Source of the DNA: an uncultured Myxococcales bacterium
GTDB taxonomy: Bacteria; Myxococcota_A; UBA9042; DTJE01
Length of the DNA: 64,000 bases
Reading direction: 5' to 3'
NCBI GenBank assembly: GCA_937975765.1
Contig: CALJUR010000019.1
Location: 38,168-102,167 of the forward strand
A program made the position numbers and the translations under genes. The notes beneath the pieces were generated by a model. It was not told the origin of the DNA and made no database searches. It was given only the letters and a program-made list of their open reading frames with translations. Of this stretch, positions 58,574 through 64,000 are shown one piece after another (position 1 is the stretch's first letter; each line of letters begins with the position of its first letter).

Positions 58574-59716
58574 ATGAAGCGGAATTCCCGATCGATCCTG
58601 CTGCTGGGGCTGGCGGTCGCGGCGACGGGCGTCCTGGCGGGCTGTCCCGCGGACCAGGTGCACTTCTACGACGACGTGGACCTGACCTTCGACTTCAAGC
58701 CGTTCGACCCGCTGCACCCGCCGTCGGACGAACTGCACCAGCCTTACGTGGCCGGGACCGAGTTCCGGATGTGGGCGCACCGGGACCACGACAAGATGGA
58801 CCTGACGGACTCCTACGCGGACAGCGAGGACCCGGGCGTGCTGGACGTCTGGGACTCGGTCGCGGACGACGATTCGGTCGGCTTCAAGTGCCGGGCCGTG
58901 TCCGAGGGGACGACCTGGGTCGTGGTGCACCGCCGGGAAGGGTCCACGCGGACCTGGGGGCGGGCGCTCGTCGAGGTGGTGCAGCCCGCGAAGGCCCAGG
59001 TGACGTTCGCGGGCCCGCTGTTCATCGGGGCGGACCGCGACGAGTACCGCGTCGGCGGGTCGGTCAACGTGCTGGTCGGGGGCACCGCGACGTTCCTGGT
59101 CGAATACGAGGACCGCCAGGGCCGGCACCTGAACGGCAACGGCGTGCTGGAGGTGGGCGACCCCGGGGACGGCATCGACGCCTACGCCGACCAGACCTAC
59201 CTGTTCGAGGACCGGGAATGGCTGGTGGTGACGCCGACGATGCCGGGCGACCACGTCGTGACGCTGTCCGTGGCCGGCCACGTCATCGGGACGGTCACGG
59301 TCCGCGCGGTCCAGCCCGAGGACGTCGCGTTCATCGAGTTGCGGCCCGAGTCGGAGAAGGGGCACTCGAACGGGGACTGGGTGGCGGTGCTGGCGCTGGG
59401 GTACACCGATTCCGGCGATCCGATCTACGGCATCGAGTTCGACTGGGAGGTGAACGGCTGGCCGAAGCCGGGCGAGGGCGACCTGTACCGGTACGAACTG
59501 GACCGCCGCGACCGCTCCACCCTGCTGGCCGAGTACCGGGGCAAGACGCAGTCCACGGACATCCACAGCGATTACGAGGACGGGTACGTGGACAGCACCA
59601 ACAACATCGGTTGTACCGCCTCGGCGACCGGCGGCGGCGCGGCGGGGCTGCTGCTGGTGCTGCTGCCGCTGGGCCTGCTGCTGGCGAGGCGGCGCCCCGT
59701 TTCCCTGCAGGACTGA
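58574..59716 (+). CDS. Lipoprotein with MYXO-CTERM-like C-terminal sorting tail
   Basis: A 380-aa protein. The N-terminus is a clear lipoprotein signal (LLGLAVAATGVLAGC). The middle is all-beta and acidic (HFYDDVDLTFDFKPFDPLHP and later Ig-like strands), without a family I recognise. The C-terminus has NNIGCTASATGGG, a hydrophobic helix and LLARRRP, the MYXO-CTERM pattern in which an invariant Cys precedes a membrane helix and Arg cluster. It therefore carries both an N-terminal lipobox and a C-terminal sorting signal. A strong GAGGGAGGG site precedes the ATG. Confidence 0.8.
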   Translation: MKRNSRSILLLGLAVAATGVLAGCPADQVHFYDDVDLTFDFKPFDPLHPPSDELHQPYVAGTEFRMWAHRDHDKMDLTDSYADSEDPGVLDVWDSVADDDSVGFKCRAVSEGTTWVVVHRREGSTRTWGRALVEVVQPAKAQVTFAGPLFIGADRDEYRVGGSVNVLVGGTATFLVEYEDRQGRHLNGNGVLEVGDPGDGIDAYADQTYLFEDREWLVVTPTMPGDHVVTLSVAGHVIGTVTVRAVQPEDVAFIELRPESEKGHSNGDWVAVLALGYTDSGDPIYGIEFDWEVNGWPKPGEGDLYRYELDRRDRSTLLAEYRGKTQSTDIHSDYEDGYVDSTNNIGCTASATGGGAAGLLLVLLPLGLLLARRRPVSLQD

Positions 59717-59732
59717 GGCCCCGTCCCCCGCC
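59717..59732 (-). repeat. Half copy of the 27-nt palindromic element
   Basis: GGCCCCGTCCCCCGCC directly after the stop of the MYXO-CTERM gene. It is followed by a short direct repeat of CTTCCTGCGCGG. Confidence 0.6.
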
Positions 59733-59756
59733 TTCCTGCGCGGCCTTCCTGCGCGG

Positions 59757-59785
59757 TTGACGCGCCCGGACCTGGGCCGTAGGCT
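59757..59785 (+). promoter_or_regulatory. Predicted promoter of the FGE-domain lipoprotein gene
   Basis: TTGACG (59757-59762), exactly 17 bp, TAGGCT (59780-59785), about 25 bp before the ATG at 59811. Confidence 0.55.
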
Positions 59786-59810
59786 GTCCCCGACACGTCG
59801 AGGCCCGTGC

Positions 59811-61730
59811 ATGCCGCGCCTTTCGGGGTTCGTCCGGATCGCCGGGATCGTCCTGCTGGCCGTCGCCGCGGGAACGGGTGCCTCCTGCCGTCGCGTGTCC
59901 GGGAACGGCATGCCGGTTCCGCCGTGGACCCGCGGGATGGTGCTGGGCGAACCGGGCGACCTGCCGCTGCCGGTGCCGGCCGGGCCGGGCGGGACCCCGC
60001 TGTGGATGCCGGTGTCGCTGCTGCCGGAAGCGGCCTTCCGGGACCCGCCCCCGGCGGGGCCGCCCGCCCCCGGGGTGGTCCGGGTGGTGCTGCTGGGCGG
60101 GGCGCACCAGCGGGCCGGCGTTGCGGCGGAGGCGGCCCGGCGGCTGGCCGCGTTGGCCGGGGCCGGTCGCGTGGAGGTTCTGGACCTGGGCCTGGTGCTG
60201 GGGAACACCTTCGTCGCGGCGGACCTGGCCGATCGGTTCCTGGCCCGGTGGAGGCCGCACTGGGTCGTCGCCGGGGCGGGATTCGAGGACCTGCTGTTCT
60301 TCGGCCTCAGGTCGCACGTGCAGGACCGGGCGCCGATGGGGGACGAGGCGCTGGACGCGCCGGCGATGCCGGCTGCCGCGGCCGGCCTGCTGACCGGGTG
60401 CGGGCGTCCCCGGTTCCGCCCTACGGGCTTCTTCTTCGAGGCCGGCGTGACGCTGCCGACCGTGCACGACCTGTGGACGCTGTCCCGCACGGCGTGGCGG
60501 CACGGCGCGGGATTCGCGGTGATGCTGGACCCGCTGCCCGACCCGGGCGCGATGGCGGAGGCCGACCGGGACGACCTGCGAACCGGGATTCGCGACCTCT
60601 GGCCGGTGCTGGGCGACCTGTCGCTGTACGACGCCCGGCGGCGGGAGCAGGCGGACCGGGTGCGGGCGTTCGCGCGGGAGGCCGGCGTGCCGCTGGTCGA
60701 GGCCGCCGGCGGGCCGTTCCCGTTCGCCGGGCTGGGGGTGCCGTCGCCGGAGGCCGTGGCGTCGCTGGGGGCGTCGCTGGCCCAGGCGCTGGGGCCGGCG
60801 GTGCGCGACCTGGTGCAGGCCGGCGTCCCGGTGCCGGCCGACCGCTCCGTGCCGGCCGCCCGGCCGCTGGCGGTCCCGGTGGGGGGGATCCCGGCGGATG
60901 TCCCCCGGGACGGGACCTGCGTGGCCGGCCCTTGCCCGGAGGGGACCTGCCTGGTCCCGGGCCACCGCGCGACCTTCGGGTACGACGAGGCCCAGCGGGC
61001 CGCGGCCCTGGCGATCACGCGGACCTTCGTCGGCTGGGCGGACCCCGACTGGTTCGCGGACGACGGGCCTGCCGTCGCGGTGCGGGTGTCGCCGTTCTGC
61101 ATGGACCGCACCGAGGTGCCGTCGGACGTTCAGGCGCGCTGCGTCGAGGCCGGGGCGTGCCCGTTCGTGCGGGCGCCGGCGGAATTCCCGGGGACCTGGC
61201 CGGCCAACGCCCCGGCGGCGCTGGACGCCGAGGCGCTGTGCGGCTTCCGGGGCGGCCGGCTGCCCACCGACGTGGAATGGGAGGCCGCGGCCCGGGGAGG
61301 CGACCGCCGGGTCTTCCCGTGGGGCGATGCCTGGACCGGCCGCGAGGCGAACTTCCTGGGATCCGAGCACCCCCGGGGCCCGGCCGTGCTGCCGTCGGAC
61401 GGCCATCCCGGCGTCGCTCCGATCGGGGCCTTCGACGGCCGCAGCCCGTTCGGGCCGGTCGACCTGGCCGGCAACCGGTGCGAGTGGGTGCAGGACGGCT
61501 TCGCGATGGACGCGCACGACCGGGTTCCACCGGGCTCCCTGGACCCGGTCCTGTCGGCCACGCCGGGCAGCGTGCGATTCCTGCGGGGCGGGGGATTCCT
61601 GTCGATCGCCGGCCTGCTGGAGCGCCGCAACGCGCGCGGGGAGTTCGACATTCATCCCGGGACGCGCGGCGTGCGGTGCGTGTTCGACTTCGGGACCCGG
61701 CTTCAGCCGATTCCCTCGCCCGGCCGGTAG
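59811..61730 (+). CDS. Lipoprotein with SGNH-like N-terminal region and FGE-sulfatase (SUMF1-like) domain
   Basis: A 639-aa lipoprotein (lipobox GASC). Residues about 75-370 look like an SGNH-hydrolase-type Rossmann region (VVRVVLLGGAHQRAG, WVVAGAGFEDLLFF). The GDS serine is not present, so it is probably inactive or a different fold. Residues from about 405 are an FGE/SUMF1 domain: FCMDRTEVPSD, LCGFRGGRLPTDVEWEAAAR, FPWGDAW, DLAGNRCEWVQDGF and FLRGGGF. Most such bacterial domains bind substrates and are not sulfatase activators. I start at 59811 because the earlier ATG frame lies in the promoter. The 3' end overlaps the convergent glycosyltransferase gene by 28 bp. Confidence 0.78.
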   Translation: MPRLSGFVRIAGIVLLAVAAGTGASCRRVSGNGMPVPPWTRGMVLGEPGDLPLPVPAGPGGTPLWMPVSLLPEAAFRDPPPAGPPAPGVVRVVLLGGAHQRAGVAAEAARRLAALAGAGRVEVLDLGLVLGNTFVAADLADRFLARWRPHWVVAGAGFEDLLFFGLRSHVQDRAPMGDEALDAPAMPAAAAGLLTGCGRPRFRPTGFFFEAGVTLPTVHDLWTLSRTAWRHGAGFAVMLDPLPDPGAMAEADRDDLRTGIRDLWPVLGDLSLYDARRREQADRVRAFAREAGVPLVEAAGGPFPFAGLGVPSPEAVASLGASLAQALGPAVRDLVQAGVPVPADRSVPAARPLAVPVGGIPADVPRDGTCVAGPCPEGTCLVPGHRATFGYDEAQRAAALAITRTFVGWADPDWFADDGPAVAVRVSPFCMDRTEVPSDVQARCVEAGACPFVRAPAEFPGTWPANAPAALDAEALCGFRGGRLPTDVEWEAAARGGDRRVFPWGDAWTGREANFLGSEHPRGPAVLPSDGHPGVAPIGAFDGRSPFGPVDLAGNRCEWVQDGFAMDAHDRVPPGSLDPVLSATPGSVRFLRGGGFLSIAGLLERRNARGEFDIHPGTRGVRCVFDFGTRLQPIPSPGR

Positions 61731-62737
61731 CGCCGCCCGCCCGGGGAACGCAGCAGCCGCCACCAGCCCTTCAGCACGTTCCACGGGAACTTCAGGACCA
61801 GCCGCCTCGCCGCGCGCCGCCGGGAGGCCTCGTCCGGGAACACGGCGTCGTCCATCGTGAACGTCACGGTCTCGTCCAGGACCTTCCACAGGTAGGCGGG
61901 GTACAGCAGCACGAAGCGCACCGGGTGGTAGTGGCCCACCACGCGGTGGAACGACTCGAAGTGGCGCCAGAAGCTCTGCTGGACGTCGGTGGATCTTCGC
62001 TGAAGGCCGCCCGGCACGCCGATCCCTCGCACGATCACGGGGTCGGGCGAGAACACCAGGTACTCCTCCGGCCGCTTGTGGCGCCGCACCCGGTAGTTGA
62101 ACGAATTCTCCTCGCCCTCCACCGCCACCTCGTCCCACAGGCCGAACCGCCGGATCGCGCCGCGGCGGATCGAGGCGTTGCCGCCGTAGACGAAATCCAC
62201 GCCCCGCTTCTCGCGGGTCTGGCGGGCGTAGCAGCGCGGCAGGCGCAGCACGGGCGAGAAGGTCAGGCAGCGGCGATACGCCCGGTCGGGGTCCGCGTAG
62301 GGGAAGGGTTCGTCCTCCCGGTGCACGTACCGGCCCGTCACGGCCAGGCAGGCCGGGTCCCCGAAGTACCGGGCGTGCGCGCGGATCCAGCCGGTTCCTA
62401 TCGGCAGGTCGTCGTCGTCCATGAACAGCACGATCTCGCCGCGGGACTGCCGGACCCCCTCGTTGCGGGCGGCCGACGGCCCCATCGGGTCGCGCCGCAG
62501 AACCCGCAGGCGCGGGTCGGCGGCCAGGCGCTCCAGCCGCTCCAGGTCCGCGGGGGCGCGCTGCGTGCTCTGCTCGACCACGACGACCTCGAAGTCCGGG
62601 TAGTCCTGCACCAGGCAGCGTTCCTGCAGGACGACGAGGTTCGGCAACCGGTTGAACGATCGGACGACCACCGAAACGGACGGCAGGGCACCGTCCTGCG
62701 TCACGGGGGGCAGGGCCTGGGGCGCCCGGTCCGCCAT
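61703..62737 (-). CDS. Family 2 glycosyltransferase
   Basis: A 344-aa GT-A-fold glycosyltransferase. The donor-site strand is VSVVVRSFNRLPNLVVLQER; PSAARNEGVRQSRGEIV and the metal-binding FMDDDDLP (DxD) follow. YGGNASIRRGAIRRFGLWDE and the EEN motif near 235 are the usual acceptor and catalytic-base region. It starts 10 bp after the CDP-alcohol phosphatidyltransferase gene, with GGGGAGGA upstream, so the pair is cotranscribed. Both would serve envelope lipid or polysaccharide synthesis. Confidence 0.9.
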   Translation of the reverse strand: MADRAPQALPPVTQDGALPSVSVVVRSFNRLPNLVVLQERCLVQDYPDFEVVVVEQSTQRAPADLERLERLAADPRLRVLRRDPMGPSAARNEGVRQSRGEIVLFMDDDDLPIGTGWIRAHARYFGDPACLAVTGRYVHREDEPFPYADPDRAYRRCLTFSPVLRLPRCYARQTREKRGVDFVYGGNASIRRGAIRRFGLWDEVAVEGEENSFNYRVRRHKRPEEYLVFSPDPVIVRGIGVPGGLQRRSTDVQQSFWRHFESFHRVVGHYHPVRFVLLYPAYLWKVLDETVTFTMDDAVFPDEASRRRAARRLVLKFPWNVLKGWWRLLRSPGGRRYRPGEGIG

Positions 62738-62747
62738 CCGTCCTCCC

Positions 62748-63957
62748 CTACCCGGCGTGTGCCATCCCGAAGCGGGCGGCGCGACGGGTGCGCGCGAAGC
62801 CGAAGCCGGCCACGCGGGCCGCGAACGCCACCGTCGTGAAGGCCAGCAGCCAGGGGTAGTCGTCCAGCAGCAGCGCGATCGAGAACCACAGGTAGTAGTC
62901 CGGTTCCTCGAACATCGGGATGCGGCGCAGCACGGACAGCAGTTTCCCAAGGAACGGCATTTCCGCCGCAGGTGCCGAGGAAGGCGAACCGCCCGACCGC
63001 TTGTCCAGCCAGTACGTGACGCCCTGGAACGACAGCGCGATCGCCGCGGCCAGCGGCACCAGGACCGCCCATGCACTGCCGACCTGGCGCCCGGCGCAGA
63101 AGGCCGTCGCCGCGAACAGGGCGCCCCACCCGACCGTGTCCGACACCTTGTCCAGCCAGGCACCGAGTCGCGAGGACGCCCCGCGCAGCCGGGCGATCTG
63201 CCCGTCCAGCGCGTCCAGCCCGCTGCGCAACTGCATCAGCGCGACCGCGGCGATCACCGCCGCCGTCGAGTCGACCACGGCCAGGCCCGCGGCCAGGAAG
63301 CCCGCGACCGCCGCGGCGGCCGTCACGCGGTTCGGGGTGGCCCACCGCGCCCGGAACACCATTGCGTGCACCAGGAAGGCGATTGTCTGGCCGCCCCACA
63401 GGCCCCAGAAGGAGTCGTCGCCGGACCGCCCGATGGCCTTCGCCAGCGTGGCCCAGCGCGGCGTCTCCGGTCCCGGGACCCGGCCCGGACCCGCCCCGTT
63501 CGCGCGGTCCATTGCTCGCAGCGCCGCGGCGTGCCGTGCCGCCGCGAACCCGAACCCGGCGATGCCCACCGCGGCCGCGGCCCACAGCACCCCGGCCGGC
63601 CGCCCCGCCAGAAGGTAGGCGGCGACCCACGCCGGCACGTCCGCCGGGTGCAGCCGCAGGGTCCACGACGCGGCGTTGTCCGGGACGTCCGCCCCGCCCG
63701 CGGCGGTCACGATCTCGTCGTAGGCGCGCGCCGCGATGGAGAACGCCGCCAGCCACGCCGGCCACAGGCCCGAGGAATCCTCCGTCCCGGCCCAGCCCGC
63801 CGCCAGCAGCAGGGCTGCCGGCAGCGCCACCTCGCCGGCCCGACGCAGGAAGACGGCCGCGCCCCAGGGCCCCGACGGCCCGCGATCGGCCGCGCCGCGG
63901 GCCAGCGGCAGCGCCAGCGTCGCCAGGCCCAGCGCCGCGGCCGCCGCACCGTCCAGC
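62748..63957 (-). CDS. CDP-alcohol phosphatidyltransferase family protein, 5' end lost at the adapter
   Basis: At least 403 residues of a multi-pass membrane enzyme that transfers a phospho-alcohol from CDP. The family motif D-x2-DG-x2-AR-x8-G-x3-D-x3-D is complete (D-ALDGQIARLRG, then RLGAWLDKVSD). Hydrophobic segments flank it on both sides. The N-terminal half (an extra 170-200 residues with helices) is longer than in small phosphatidyltransferases. The frame stays open through 63957, then runs into adapter sequence, so the true start is missing. The lipid headgroup made cannot be told. Confidence 0.85.
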
Positions 63958-64000
63958 AGATCGGAAGAGCGTCGTGTAGGGAAAGAGTGTAGATCTCGGT
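63958..64000. other. Illumina TruSeq universal adapter sequence (assembly artefact)
   Basis: The last 43 bases begin AGATCGGAAGAGC and continue as the reverse complement of the TruSeq universal adapter through to the window end. Nothing biological should be read from them. The junction interrupts the phosphatidyltransferase gene. Confidence 0.97.

Noticed and set aside
59811..61730. Calling the FGE-domain protein a formylglycine-generating enzyme
   Set aside because: It is a lipoprotein, no sulfatase gene is nearby, and the paired catalytic cysteines near the end of true FGEs are not both visible.

Overview
The window is very GC-rich DNA (well over 65% by eye) from a Gram-negative bacterium. 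It most resembles the Myxococcota or another deltaproteobacterial-type lineage. Three things support this: many outer-membrane-type lipoproteins with acidic Asp/Pro/Ala-rich linkers, a seven-unit MopE-like protein, and two proteins with MYXO-CTERM-like C-terminal sorting tails. The assignment is an inference; no rRNA or ribosomal protein gene is present. The last 43 bases match the Illumina TruSeq universal adapter, so the sequence is a short-read assembly whose right end is artefactual.

Layout. 1-5180: a minus-strand respiratory complex I operon, nuoA-B-CD-H-I-J, with a recognisable promoter; nuoJ runs off the left edge. 5343-7198: a Phd/VapC-type toxin-antitoxin pair, a DUF975 membrane protein, and an XRE (HipB-like) gene followed by a collapsed hipA remnant. 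7253-9295: PPi-type phosphofructokinase and protein-L-isoaspartate methyltransferase. 9371-22373: large surface proteins (MopE-repeat lipoprotein, choice-of-anchor-D/VWA-like lipoprotein, a small YqaE/Pmp3 protein, a zinc-dependent phospholipase C-like MYXO-CTERM protein, and an endonuclease/exonuclease/phosphatase-ceramidase fusion lipoprotein). 22462-27811: an AAA/DUF4143 ATPase and a single-chain type IIG-like restriction-modification enzyme. 27942-39401: one long, tightly packed minus-strand operon. In transcription order it holds a class II aldolase, class III aminotransferase, SCP2 protein, FGGY kinase, TetR regulator, ceramidase-like lipoprotein, VolA-N-like lipoprotein, FadL porin, outer-membrane beta-barrel and a SanA/DUF218 protein. 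39571-55928: DUF456, a small beta-barrel, a GH31 enzyme related to sulfoquinovosidases, a tandemly duplicated 1367-aa lipoprotein, a secretory lipase, a SIMPL protein, a beta-propeller lipoprotein, a glycosidase-like lipoprotein coupled to a DUF4442 gene, and a GH39/GH5-like lipoprotein. 56013-63957: a PAS-rich hybrid histidine kinase, a MYXO-CTERM lipoprotein, an FGE-domain lipoprotein, a family 2 glycosyltransferase and a truncated CDP-alcohol phosphatidyltransferase.

Two things stand out. First, a 27-nt GC-rich palindromic element, with 8-bp arms GGCGGGGG and CCCCCGCC, occurs at about a dozen places. It lies in intergenic gaps, between cistrons of the lipid operon, in the nuo leader, and three times in frame inside the nuoB coding sequence, where it helps build a roughly 115-residue N-terminal extension. 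This resembles the Rickettsia palindromic elements that insert into genes. Second, the TetR-containing operon joins an outer-membrane lipid-scavenging module (ceramidase-like hydrolase, VolA-like lipoprotein without a lipase domain, FadL, barrel) to kinase, aldolase, aminotransferase and lipid-binding functions. I infer a sphingolipid- or aminolipid-use system. The two ceramidase-like proteins both lack the serine of the family's GDxSP motif, so the true substrate is open.
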